Below, one piece after another: positions 1 through 14,183 of a stretch of DNA of 36,351 bases (the stretch's first letter is position 1; every line of letters starts with the position of its first letter). Source of the DNA: Psilocybe azurescens. Its lineage: Eukaryota > Basidiomycota > Agaricomycetes > Agaricales > Agrocybaceae. The notes under the pieces were generated by a model, which saw nothing but the letters and a program-made list of their open reading frames with translations, ran no database searches and was not told the DNA's origin. The stretch is taken from contig JAJIRX010000197.1 of NCBI GenBank assembly GCA_023853785.1, positions 1-36,351 of the forward strand, in the 5' to 3' direction. The translations under genes and the position numbers were made by a program.

Positions 1-1202
1 CGTTGACTCGCCTGATAAGGATAATGACGGCGTTGGTGAATGAGAACCGTTAAGTAGGGTGTGAGTGGCTGCCGTGGGAGTGAAAGTGAAAGATTATCTG
101 CAGGAGAACGCGATTCTTCGCCTTTCTGCGGTGCCGTGGGTAAGGATTCCGACAAGAGTGGTTGATGGAGTGAGGATTGAGGAGGCTGTTAGTGGTGCAT
201 CTATTGAGGGCGAAGGTTGCGATTGGGATACAAGAAGGGCAGGATTGGGGAATGTGTTGAATGTCGATCCCAGCGACGTATAACTGAATTCATATTTGAG
301 CTATGTAGATACATAGCCTCAAAGGGAAGCTTACCCTTCGTCGTATAGGGAGCAGTATGGGACATTGAAGCGCCGTAGAAACTCCCAAACGTTGTTGTAC
401 GACCAATTAATGATGGGGTTGACACGTTCGAAAACCGGCCACCCAGAATCGGTCATATTTCGATGCGACAATTTAGCTGAAATTGGACGTTGTAAAGTCT
501 AAATAATAGAGATATGTAATGGATGACTCACCACCATGGGGATCCGTTCGACGGTGCCTATGAGGATGGCAGTTATATGTGGAAACATCTCCTTATACAT
601 CTCGAGAGCTTCGCGCATTCCCGCGCCTCCTTTTGCTTTTCCAACTGATTTTGGTGCATCGACGTAATTCGAAACCATCAGCCTGCGGTGCAGGGGTGAC
701 TACACTTTCGACTTCAACGGCTTCAGGTTTCGAGGAGAATAAATCGAGGTTGTATAGCCTGGCTGCTTCGTCGATGAAGTCTTCCAGTACTTGGAAAGGC
801 GAAGGCACGGGGATGTAGATTGCATGAATTGGTTTCATGGTTTCTGAATCTTTGAGCCTCCGTGCAAGAGCACCTGCATATAGGTGGAGCAGAACGGTGC
901 CTAGATCATCGTAACAGGAGAAAATGAGTTGTTAATGTAAGAAGCAAGACATGTCGTGCACAGTGAAAGTAACTCACAATCCTTGCCGCCATTAAAGCTC
1001 AAAGAGACTTTGTCTGGCCTTCGGGGAGCTTGGTTATATCATTTCCTCCTGAGAATGTTTGATTTGAGACCCACCCATGGGTGTCCAAGCAATGGTGGAT
1101 GACCTCCAGCGCTTCTTTCACCAAGCACGACAGTGAATCCGATGCCTCTGCCTCTGCCTCTGCGAAAGCGTAGACGTCCTTGGCTATCTTTCTATAATCC
1201 AT
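1..1202 (-). CDS. FAD1: FAD synthase (FMN adenylyltransferase), 3' end beyond the window
   Basis: Transfers AMP from ATP to FMN to make FAD; cytosolic, PAPS-reductase-like fold. Seen: start ATG at 1200-1202, an alpha-helical N-terminus, then after an intron (GT just after codon THG, AG before PDKVSLSF) the nucleotide-binding loop SFNGGKDC, followed by LLHLYAGALARRL, HAIYIPVPSPF, ALEMYKEMFPHITAILIGT, RTDPHG, HRNMTDSGWP and PIINWSYNNVWEFLRRFNVPYC, then GYTSLGSTFNTFPNP after another intron. These blocks match FAD synthases in order. Two one-base frame changes lie near 552-557 (IGT to RTDPHG) and near 665-670. After FPNPAL comes a Ser/Thr/Pro-rich stretch; a TAA at 94-96 ends one frame, but the usual C-terminus (YRPAYEL-like) is not found, so the gene probably continues left of base 1. 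Divergent from the GDP-fucose synthase gene. Confidence 0.9.
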
Positions 1203-1508
1203 GATGGGATTTCAAACGAAAGATCAGCAATTGTAGAGGTCCTGGTGGGAGAATAAGTTAAAGATGGCATCGTATGGCCATATTCGACCCGAGAGACTAC
1301 TCCGGGGAGGAGTAATCAGTGGTCTATCACGTAAGTATGTAAAGATAAGATGTTAATCTGATAATTAATAACTCCGAATCAGGATATAACGCTGCTTGAT
1401 TGCGGTTGGCGTCGTTTGCTCGAGTCGTTTCTTTCCTCACGATCAACAAAGCGATATGTAAGTTATGTATCTACTGCGTGAGTGCCAGAACTAACATCAT
1501 CATATAGT
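1203..1508. promoter_or_regulatory. Shared intergenic region between FAD1 and GDP-fucose synthase
   Basis: About 306 bases separate the two divergent start codons. A probable 5' UTR intron of the plus-strand gene lies at its right end (gtaagt near 1457 to catatag at 1501-1507). No clear TATA box was identified on either strand. That both promoters sit here is inferred from the gene orientation. Confidence 0.5.
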
Positions 1509-3010
<1,502 letters not shown>

Positions 3011-3409
3011 CTTGATACCTTATTAGAATACCCAATCATTGAACAATGGTAAATTTGATGAACAATGATCTGTGACATATATGCTACGAGTTCGACGTGT
3101 TGCGACGTGTTTCTGTTCCATGAATCGGTTCTACGGTCGATGTCAGAAGCCATGCCCTTCTATTGCCTTGGGAAGCGTCCTGATCCCTGCCTCTCCTCGA
3201 GGTCGGGGGTCAATAAGTATCACCGGCTAGATAAATTACCGCCGAATGGAGATGCATATATGATGTTATTAGAGAAATCGGATATCCATCGTTGATTAAA
3301 AGAGCTGGCATGGGCATTTTCTTATATCAACTACGTTGTCGCAATTCAAACGCGTTAGTGTCGACTTGGTAAAAAGCGGGTTATCTAATCCAAATTCTGT
3401 TAGACAGCC

Positions 3410-3416
3410 TATAAAT
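3410..3416 (+). promoter_or_regulatory. TATA-like box upstream of GDP-mannose dehydratase
   Basis: TATAAAT sits 42 bases before the ATG at 3458, a plausible core promoter position for a fungal gene. The 3011-3457 interval otherwise holds only the 3' end of the GDP-fucose synthase transcription unit and untranslated leader; the short open frames in it look spurious. Confidence 0.4.
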
Positions 3417-3457
3417 TTCAATCGCCTTGCCCCACTGCTTCTTGATCTCCAACCATC

Positions 3458-4953
<1,496 letters not shown>

Positions 4954-5612
4954 TTGGAATTTGCATCGGCGGGACATTGCTTCATAATTCTTTTTCCTCT
5001 TTGCAAACACGGAGGGCTCACAAACAATTCATGGAAGGAACTTTAGATTCAGTTATAATAGTTATCAACCGATAGTCGAATGTATGGTAGGCGTAGATGG
5101 CCGTTATTCAAGTTAAATTATTTGGCACGAGTTACACGTCGAATGCTCTTGTACTGTGCAAATCACGCGGAATGTTATTCAGGAATGAAGTTGCTTGACC
5201 TGAGTGCCTACAAAGTGTCCCTGGTGGTGCTTGCGAGTGCGACTTCCAGGCACTTTTCACGATCCCTTAATCAGAATTGAATTACACAGCAATCTCCTTA
5301 TCGCATACTTAGGAAAAAACAAACTGGAAACAGTGAGTATTAAGAAATACTACCGTTTCAAGCCCTGGAGGAAAAAATATTAATCTGATCCGATGCAAAG
5401 CCATTCAATCTGTCTCGAACGTTGCATAGAACTGGTGCGTACCAACCCGGATGTTGAACCTGAAAGGCGAGAAGCCGGTATAAGAAAGTAAAAGGAAAGT
5501 GTGACTATAGGGGAGTTGAGCATTACTCGGACTCAGGACTTGGGTTTTGTCAGAGAAGAAATCAGAAGAAGGGTGGCAGCAGTAAGTTCCAGGACCTATT
5601 ACGGAGGTTTGT
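4954..5612. other. Intergenic stretch, no gene seen
   Basis: Contains the 3' flanks of the convergent dehydratase and MFS transporter genes. Short open frames here show no family resemblance and no paired splice sites. Confidence 0.6.
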
Positions 5613-7300
5613 TTAGCTATTAGTATCTTTACTCATAACCAGGTTTAACTTCCTGTAGTTGACGCTTACACCAGTGAAAACGGACCCCGCCCACCAGCGA
5701 TCGTTGCCCACCACTGCTGCGACAATGGGGGGTTCCAATAAGGCTGGCAATCCCCACAGGAACCGAGGCCAAACCGAGGCGTAGTCCTGAGCGGGTTACG
5801 TCCCGGTCTAAGGAGAGCACTGCAGGAAAGTACAGCGATACCACTTTCATAAAGACCTTTTATTCAGTGGCCGAACGAACAGACATTGTGCGATTCCCGT
5901 ACCAGAACCAGAGAATATGCCATATCTTAAGGAGCATCTTCCAATGATTCAATTAGACAAAAAATAAGTGAACAGCTTACAAGACACAAAATATCACGAT
6001 AGACGCGACACTGGTGCACTTCGTCATTACAGATGCCACTATTCCTGATCTCCTTCTGTCAACTCAAAGTCCACCATAGCAAAGCAAGTTGACTCGCCTG
6101 TGGCTGCAATCCAAGGAATATATATCTCGAATACTCCGTATCGGTCAGCTAGCCGGTTGAAAAACAGCCGTCCAAATATGCTACTCATATTGAGTATTGC
6201 CAGTAGGTATCCCCGAGTGTCTGTGACACATGTGCGTTCCGGAGTGCGAAGAGCTCTACGGAAAACATTGGGTTGTATAGGGAAATCGAGATGACAAATG
6301 CAAACAAAATGAAGGCGATGGATGATGTGCTCCGCACAAGCCGATTCAGAGGTATGCCGATTGGTGGTGCATTCACCTCAGATTTTGGTGTCGGTGGTGG
6401 ATAATTGGGGCTCATGAGGAAATTTGCCAGAGTCAGACAGACGAGGCAGATGAACGCAAATACGGACACCCCAGGCAAAGCCAATAGGGCCATTGAGAAA
6501 GTGCCCTAAGACAATTGAGAAAAACGCGCCTCCAAGAGCACCTCCGGTGGTGATGATTCCCTACTCATTATTTCCTTCTGAATGAGAAGTCAAAGAGATG
6601 TATGCCGTTTTGCGCACCATTGCAAACCCTCGTCTCTTTCAGAAGTGTTGCGATACTGCAGACGATGTTGGGGTGTACAGCAGCCCTATTGCGATACCCA
6701 TACCCAGTCCCTGGGCAAAGAACACTTGGTAATATTTTTCTTCCTTAGCCAGCGAAAGCATGAACATTCTGGGAAGTATTAAGACGAAACATCGCCGTAT
6801 GTGAGGGACCAGCTTACGAAAACACAAAGAGAAATAACCTACATACACGCCTGCAACGACTACCCCAAGCAGGAACTCAAAACATAGCTGGATTGATCCT
6901 TTGACAAGATCAATAACGTCAAGGGATTCAGGGGACCAATCGGTGATGGCTACGTACCAATCCAATTGATTGTCGAAGGTGTGAAGCTAGCTAGATACTC
7001 TTGAGCGTAGAAGCTTTCCATGACTCCAAATGATAGAGGGAAGACAGAGTATACAGAACTGTACCAGCCATGAGCCCACAACTGCAGTAATCGTAGCCAA
7101 GTGTCAGAAGGACTCAAAAATTCCATTAATCGGAGATACGAGCCTGTACACCATGCACGAGCGCCTTCATCGTACTTTAGGTTCGTTGGTGATGAGGTCT
7201 CGATTTCGGATGCGCTGGGTTCTGAGGAGTTGCTTTGGATGACTTTGCTCTCAATTTCTTCTCGACGCGAGTTGGTAGATGAAGAGTTCGAGGACGACAT
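5613..7300 (-). CDS. MFS transporter, monocarboxylate transporter (MCT/SLC16-like) family
   Basis: Twelve-helix plasma-membrane carrier of the fungal MCT-like family; substrate not predictable. Start ATG at 7298-7300; a Ser-rich cytoplasmic leader precedes YDEGARAW, then after an intron (7150 donor side, 7081 acceptor side) FVGSWLVQFC, SFGVMESFYAQEYLASFTPSTINWIG, SIQLCFEFLLGVVVAG, MFMLSLAKEEKYYQVFFAQGLGMGI, GIITTGGALGGAFFSIVLGH, AFICLVCLTLANFLM, YLLAILNMSSIFGRLFFNRLADRYG, TSVASIVIFCVLYGIFS and VVSLYFPAVLSLDRDVTRSG..VPVGIASLIGTPIVAAVVG. The last two blocks lie in separate C-terminal exons down to a TAA at 5613-5615. Frame slips at CCCC 6211-6214, CCCC 6469-6472 and GGGGGG 5727-5732 (plus-strand bases), and an in-frame TGA at 6639-6641 interrupts HF..KRRGFAM. 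One intron appears to use a GC donor (gcgagt). Confidence 0.85.
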
Positions 7301-9800
7301 GATACAGCGCCGGGTCTTCCTGGAAGCGCTTGAAGAAGGGGAAAAGAACCGTCTCTATTCTAGGAGCAGATTCGCAGACAGAATATCCAGAGAGGGACCC
7401 ATGGAATCTAGATCGGATGACCTTTAATTGTAGCAGGAGCCGAATGGAAGACATGGAACAAATATAAATTGTTCTTCACATGGTGCTTCGGTCTGTATGT
7501 AAGGACTCCAAATACATAGTCCGGGATACGAGATAGCTTCGCCCGACACAGACACGAAGTGTCGGTGATCAACAAGCAGAAGGTCGAAAGCGGTTGTGTG
7601 AGAAAGGCTCCGGTTCGAGTATAGGTAGCTTTCCCACGCCTTTCTTCGATTGGATGTATGTACATACTATCCCTTTCCAGGAGTTTGAAGCTTTTCATGT
7701 ATTTGACGTATTCCTACATAGCCACTGGCTCTCTCATCCTCAAACTTGGCCAAAAGATGTAGGTTTGTGCCCTTTATTCGAATATTAAATTCATTTTTGA
7801 AAAAGTCAACGAGAGATGAGAGCGGAGCATTTCCGGCGCACGTAAGTCGAAAATTCCAGGAGATTGAAACGATTGTAACGGAAAGTCACATCAAAATGTT
7901 CATGTTCCGCCCTGGCGGCAGTTACAACTGTGGGCAAATGTGGCTAGCAGTGGCACAAGAGGCGGAGCCTTAAAAATCATCACGTCAGTCACTCTTGGTG
8001 AACACAAAAATGCTGTTTCTAACTTTGCATTCCAATAAATATATCCTCAAGTCCAGAAATTTAGATGATTAATGGCCTATGATATAGAAATGTTCCTCCA
8101 GAATTTAGGGGTAAACGGGTCACCCGATCTACCCAAATCTGGGACAACATCTTGTTACTCTGACCTATTTACTGTAATCAAAATTGACACTTCTCAGTTC
8201 TACCATACAGCAGCCTCGAAGCTCAATTTTTTTATACATATTCTTAATGGGATAGTCCATCTGTATGCATGTGCCAATTTTCGTGTAGATAAAGCAAGAA
8301 CTGAAGGAGAAAAATGAGATTTTCAAACTCCTGGAAAGGGATAGTAAGTGGACTTCGTAAAATCAGCCAAAAATTCAAAGAGTTTAGATGACAACCGACA
8401 AGAAATATACAGAAACTTTGATCAAAGTTAAAATAATATGATTTGAATTTACCAGCACTTCTACTAGCATAAGCTTCTCAAAACTTCACAGCACACTTGA
8501 ATTTCAAGTTAAATGCACCTCGGAAACGTATTCTGAGTTGTAACTTGTACAATTTAACGCGTCTCCGAGAAATCTAGTCTAAATATTTCTTCGGGTCGGA
8601 AAAGTTGCCCAGTCAGGAAAACGGATTTTGGCACCATAAGTATTATAGTAAAAGTATTCAGATATTGATGGCATGTCAATTCAAAAGCCGAGGAGCTCCA
8701 AAATATCTTTGCAGAGTAATCAACTCCTGCAATGCCTGCTATCATACAAAAATGCACAGAAGTACTCCTTGAGTGACACAGGAATAAATACTCAATATTA
8801 ATGTCTGTTTTATCTTGACCGGCCAGCGGTGCCATAGCTTTACATGCGCTGTAGTGTAATTACGACTATACAGCGTCCAGAACCCCAGGGTGTTCTACCT
8901 TTCAGTAATTTGATGTGTAATCTGATTATTTTCTGAGAAACTGGGGAAACCGGTACTCGCCAATCTCACCAATCAATCCATCTGCCTGTGACAATGATTT
9001 TCCATTAATTTACATAAGACCTACCAAACAATGGTAGCAGTAGGTTCTAAGTATATACTGCTAGCTACTATTGATTCCATTCGTACTTCCACACTTAGAT
9101 ACCGAGCACATGCACCAAATTCAGATCAGCTTCCATTGATAGAACCAAAGGTTTTTACGAACTCTTCAAGACCTTCATTTGCCCCCTGGACCTTCCTTCC
9201 GCACCCCCAGCGCTAGGCCCAAACCCAAAGGTTACTGCGGTATCATACTAACATAATTCTAGAACCAGAGACTTGCCTGATTTTTAGGTTATAATCTAGG
9301 GAGAACTCATCCTTGTTGTGCTACCCATGGATTCTAGGAGCGTGGCTCAGAGTCAGTGACAGCCCCAGTACGTCGACTGTGTGCGTCTTGTATCTTCAAC
9401 GTATACTTATACTGGATGATTGTTCCTAAAGCTAATTGTAGAATGAAAGTTCAACCCCTACAGCAGAAAATGATCGTGAAGATTTGTGCGGGAAACAAAC
9501 CCCCTTATTCTTATCCATGGTATGCACCAGTCATTTTGGTAGTGTTATTGTCAGCCCCGTAGGTGGATACAGATCAGTTAATGCATTCTGACCTCTTAAA
9601 CACACATTCTCTACAACACTCTGGGCAATACAAGTCACTCCCAAAACACCTCTGCATTAGAGGCACAGGCAAGTTTCTATTTTAAACAAATCAAGGTCAT
9701 CAGAAAAACCTGAGAAATTCTATTTAGCAATATGCCGTTCACAAACCTGTTGCAACATTATAACACACAGACATCAGCTCATAACCATATATTTGTGACA
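7301..9800. other. Gene-poor A+T-rich region
   Basis: No open frame here resembles a protein family, has fungal-style introns, or shows a coding-like residue pattern on either strand. Open frames near 8072-8317, 8554-8835 and 9031-9216 were examined and look random. Nothing RNA-like was recognised. Confidence 0.5.
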
Positions 9801-9812
9801 TGTAATATTCTT

Positions 9813-9961
9813 TTTGTAATGTAAAGTAAATATAATATGATAAGTATATTATAACTAGATTGCAAGGCCATGTAAGATGTTAGATGGTTTACAGATTGGG
9901 TACAATAATGTTTCTGCAATGTAAAGCAAATATAATATGGCAAGGACAATGTAACTAGATT
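9813..9961. repeat. Two imperfect direct copies of an about 49 bp A+T-rich unit
   Basis: Copy 1 (about 9813-9861) and copy 2 (about 9914-9961) share the core AATGTAAAG[T/C]AAATATAATATG and end with TAACTAGATTG. They lie about 100 bases apart, so the true tandem unit is about 100 bp with a better-conserved half. No coding potential. Confidence 0.75.
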
Positions 9962-10281
9962 GTGCAGTGGTACCAGGTTCACCAAAAATTATATTGTAGT
10001 ACAATTGGCCCTTTGCAATTATACATAAAATGCATTTTACTAAAAAGTTACCCATTTTGGACAGTGTCACAGAGTGCACATGACATTGGTCAATTATGGA
10101 AGTTGTCAGCTCACGGGGTTGATCATGTGCTCACCCTGTTGACTGAACAAAATGCAGTATTCAGTTGATGTCCCTGTAGTGTTCACACTGAATGTAAATG
10201 AAATGGGCTTGCATGGGTTTAGGTGGTGTGCTGTTGCTGATCATTCCAAAATGGCAGTTTACTTCTGAGGGCAGTGAGATC

Positions 10282-10416
10282 GGGGACTTATTGAAACTGA
10301 GGGTTCTTGGGCTCTGGGGGACTTATTGAAATAGATGGTTCTTGGGCTCTGGGGACTTATCAAAACTGAGGGTTCTTGGGCTCTGGGGTTTATGGGATTT
10401 AAGGGTTCTTGAGTGT
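10282..10416 (+). repeat. Minisatellite, about 3.9 units of 34-35 bp
   Basis: Units start GGGGACTTATTGAAACTGAG and end GGTTCTTGGGCTCT. Copies: 10282-10315, 10316-10350, 10351-10384 and a decayed copy 10385-10416. Units 1-3 are nearly identical. Each unit carries three G runs (GGGG, GGG, GGG), so the plus strand is G-rich. The reverse strand is open as a Pro/Ser-rich frame, but this is a by-product of the repeat. Confidence 0.9.
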
Positions 10417-10479
10417 CAGGGGTTGGATTCAAGTCAGGTGGGCCCATGCTCAGCATTGTCCCTGCATGACTATTATGAA

Positions 10480-10735
10480 CTCGCAATATTACTTTTGAAA
10501 TATTCTATTAATAACTCATAATATCACTTTTCAAATTTTTTGGACCTAGCAATATGACAAACTCATGAAATTACATCTGGAATATTTTTAAAACCTAGCA
10601 ACTTCTTACAATATAATGCATCATGAGTCAGCCTATAATATGATGACTAGTTCATAATGCAGATGACCCTCTACAATGCATTTTTGGGGTTCATAATGCT
10701 TGATAGGATTTTCCATAATTTACTGATGGTATAAA
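10480..10735. other. Very A+T-rich stretch with scattered short motif repeats
   Basis: Recurring CATAATAT, CAATATTAC and TAATGCAT words, not a clean tandem array. A TATAAAAG box at 10730-10737 ends the stretch, immediately upstream of the coding-like relic that follows. Confidence 0.4.
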
Positions 10736-10737
10736 AG

Positions 10738-11390
10738 AGCTGCCTCCTCTTGCTGATACTCTTACTAACACCTGGTGCACTTGTTTAGGAGGAGCAGGTC
10801 AAAGGACCATATCTTATTTGCTCGTTCTCTGTCAGTAGTCTCATTGTTGTGGCTATTGCTAACCTTCTCGAAAGCAATGGAGATACGGTTGAGCAGCTCT
10901 CGTTCATTGATCACTTTCCCACTACTTTCATTGCCCCTCTCCTTGGTGTCGATATTTTGTGAGTGTCATTGAGCAACCCTGGCGCGTGACAAGAACTCTT
11001 CAATGCGAGCATCAGCAATCTTGTTGGCATGATGCATCGTGATAACAAAGGGAAGGACACAAAACGGCATCAGATGGCAGATGATCTACAGGCCACATAT
11101 CAAGGACTTCCTATCTCGCCATTTATGACATGTTCTAAAGGCATAATGGATAATGGACGGCTTTCTGAACCATATCTTTGACTTTATTGTCTCCCTATAT
11201 CGAAATTCTCTTTGACATGGAGATGAGAACCAGAAAGGAATGGAATTTGTGCAGGGTTGGCTTAGAGAGGTTAAAGCACCAGTTACTGTTTATTTGGGAA
11301 CATACGGCATGCTTGGCCTGTATGCTCTGGATCAATATCCCTGGCTGAATGGAATGTTCACCAATCCTTTACGGCTGTGAAGATAACTAT
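10738..11390 (+). pseudogene. Coding-like relic of unknown protein
   Basis: Three separate open stretches have protein-like composition in the plus direction. The first, about 10790-10950, includes NLLESNGDTVEQLSFIDHF and TTFIAPLLGVDIL and ends at a possible donor GTGAGT. The second, about 11000-11180, includes NASISNLVGMMHRDNKGK and GIMDNGRLSEPY. The third, about 11236-11382, includes GMEFVQGWLREVKAP and GLYALDQYPWLNGMFTNP. Frames between them are interrupted and no start codon or family match was recognised. It may be a decayed element or host gene remnant. Confidence 0.3.
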
Positions 11391-12283
11391 ACTGGAGACA
11401 CTACGATATATTAGAGAGCGATAGACTTATCAGAGGACTTCAGGAAGGGTATATACCACAACAACCTGCGCGTTTGTAGAATAATCTCCTGTGTAAATCA
11501 ATTCTCAAACTTAGACAATCATTGGTTACTTGAAATGCCTAATTTCTGGATATTTTCTTGTGAATTTTACGATAAAAACCTCTCGGTGATCAATACAGAT
11601 CAAAACAAATCAATATTATTTTAGGGCTACTCATATATTATCGTATCGACTTTACGGTAGATATTCCAGCTTGTACATCTCCCAAAACACTGGCAATTAC
11701 TTCGTGCTAGAGAGTTCACTTTTTTCTCTTTCCTGTCAATACAGTACGGTCCTTTTTCTTAGAACAGTGTATAGAACATAAAAATGACATATTCGACATG
11801 TCATGTTAGATCGTGTTTCACTCGGGTCAATCGCAGTCGCACAACTCGAAGTCGTACTCCGCGGCAAATCCCGATACCCACGTTTGAGCGCCTGTTTCTG
11901 CCAACTAGCACTTTATTGGTCATCTCGGCCTTCGACCCAAGGCACATAAAACGCCACTATTACGTGAAGTACCCATTCTGGTTAAGTTCTGCCTCATAGT
12001 ACATCCTCGTCATACACGGAGCTCTCACCCTTTCTCAACAAACGGTGAGATCAATGGAGCTAGGTGCTAATATCGATTCTCGCATGAATCTTTGGGATGA
12101 CATGAAAAAGAGAGAATTATTCAATTATTTACCCAGTTGTCAATCTCTTGAGTGTCAGGGACGTGTAGATTGCTATTAAACTATCAGAGCATTTAAACCA
12201 CCATACTATATACAGAATGTCGTTTCCGTACGATTTTCGCTGTTTTACACTAGGGGGACTCGGGCATTTTGGTCGTCGACGCA
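11391..12283. other. Intergenic, no feature recognised
   Basis: The open frame at 11784-11999 is Arg/Thr-rich without family resemblance or splice signals; treated as non-coding. The right part is the downstream flank of the minus-strand membrane-protein gene. Confidence 0.45.
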
Positions 12284-13437
12284 TTAACTAGTCAATTCCG
12301 GATTATTGATGAGGAGCCAACCTTCAGAGTCGAATAAGGGGATGTTACCATGGGGTCGCTTAAGTTCAATCTTGAAGGTCGCTCGTTGCTCATTGAGGCC
12401 TGGTTCTTTGTCGGACCTGTTGTCATCTAAGTAGAGATGACCTTCAGAAGAATGTTGCAGCGTATGCCGTATACTGTTCTCCGTTTCAATCCAAGAGCTT
12501 GAGCCAAGATGGCCAAGCTCTACATCCACTTCTCATTTTGGATCTCCGTTAGTCTCGATTGGCGATACCTGCTGCGTATTGATGGGCATGGGCCGGAGAA
12601 GTTGATGAAGAGAGATGTCGAAGGGAGCGTCAGAGCTATGGGTTCTCTGCTCCAATATTCTAATAACATCATCAACGTTGCGCTTAAGAAAACTTTCCAA
12701 AGAAGATGAATGGTTGTCGAGATAGCGTTCTAGTTGGACGAGTGTTTCATGGATGGTACATGACAGACGTCGAGTTTCCAGCAGTATGGGCTCCCAGAAT
12801 TTGAACGTAAGGCTAACAGCAACTGAGGCGGTGAACATCACGATGGGATGGATAATAAACCCAACAGCTTTGAAATGCGGTAAATATTTCGGCCCAATTG
12901 AATAGTTAAATGCTAAGAGCTTACCCGCTACAACAAAGGAAAAGGCGAGTGCCAAGGAAGGATAATAACATCGCCGACATATATCGTGCAGCTGTTTTAA
13001 AAGCTTTCTATATTTAAAAAGAAATCAATAATATCCTGGAAAGATACAAGTGGGAAGAAGCGCGCACGCTGACCAAACTGCAGAAAACAATGCCGAAGAC
13101 GAGAGCACGACGATAGAGATCTGCATACACATGTGCCCGGATCAATAACAAGTAAAACATGGCGAGGTGGAAGAATCTCACCGAGAAATACGATCCTGAT
13201 TGTCGACATGTCGATGCCACCTTTATCAATCTTTGTTCGTATTCATCTAGCAGGCTTTCAATGCTTCGTGAGCGTTGTGTTGCGAGAGTAAATACACAAT
13301 ATGGAGACCTACCTGTGTTCCGGTTGAGAAGCATCACATGTATGGACGAACTCCGACTTGGGCGGAACGGACACGCGATGTCGCTGAAGGGCCCTCATAT
13401 TCACAGACGGTCTAGCGATGACGATTCTGTGAGGCAT
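12284..13437 (-). CDS. Hypothetical membrane protein
   Basis: Not recognised. Best model starts at ATG 13435-13437 (MPHRIVIARPSVNMRAL), splices at a gtaggt donor and CGAAG acceptor into SIESLLDEYEQRLIKVAS, then into FGQRARFFPLVSFQDIIDFF, LKQLHDICRRCYYPSLALAFSFVVAGKLLAF and a second hydrophobic segment GFIIHPIVMFTASVAVSLTF. A soluble helical tail follows (LVQLERYLDNHSSSLESFL). Two membrane spans are likely. A frame slip at the TTTT run near 13014-13017 is required. An in-frame TGA at 12533-12535 (context K-stop-EVDVELG) separates the main body from about 80 further residues ending at 12284; the residue composition continues smoothly across it, so the tail looks genuinely coding. Confidence 0.5.
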
Positions 13438-14183
13438 TATACAGCGTAAGCTATTATTCGATTAGGGTGTTTCTGGAGCACAAGCAATTCTTTTATTGGA
13501 TGGTGAGCCAGTCCGCAGTGCTGAACTGGCATATGCGCAAACACGTCAATAGGCGGCTTTGACCAACTATGACACGACATCACATGCAAATATAACTGCG
13601 CCAGCTGACTTTGCGGGTCTGTGCAGTACCTGTTATGACTCGAATAGACGAGTTCGTACATGTACCGCAGTCCTCCATTGACAATTTATCTGTACTTTCA
13701 GAGAGCGTATCTGCGACCTACATCCCGAGACAATAGTAAGAAATCGTCAGTTTGATGTAATTCAGAAAATACCTAAATCTCCGGACTTGATGAAGGGTTT
13801 TAGAAGAGGTGGCAAACCGTTGGACTGAGGCATGTCGGCCAAATGTCGGCAAGGCGGAGCTTAAAACAGAGAGCCGAGGCCCGAGGGTTACGGGCCTTCC
13901 GTGAAACAATAGACAATCCCCCCGAGTCCCACATTGTTCCTCCTCAGAACACTCGGTAATGATACATTCTCATGATACAGATGACACAGAGCTTGCGTCT
14001 GCTTGCACGTACCACTGGGAGCTAACTTTTTAACCAATTTTCAGCTATAGTTCTTGAACTTGCTTGAACCGCCTACTCCGGGGCCATTCAACGACTCAAA
14101 GGTTTCTTGTGTTTCAAGCCAGCTCCTAAAGGCTCTAGAAGCTGACCTTGTGTGAGTTGTTTAGTGCCCAGTATATTTCAAGC
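13438..14183. other. Intergenic, no gene recognised
   Basis: Lies between divergent genes (minus-strand membrane protein, plus-strand unknown). Probably holds both promoters; no specific box identified. Confidence 0.45.

Noticed and set aside
65..283. Plus-strand 72-codon open frame
   Set aside because: Lies opposite the FAD synthase C-terminal coding sequence; a shadow frame.
10259..10486. Minus-strand Pro/Ser-rich repeat protein
   Set aside because: Open only because the minisatellite unit lacks stops in that frame; no start context or flanking coding.
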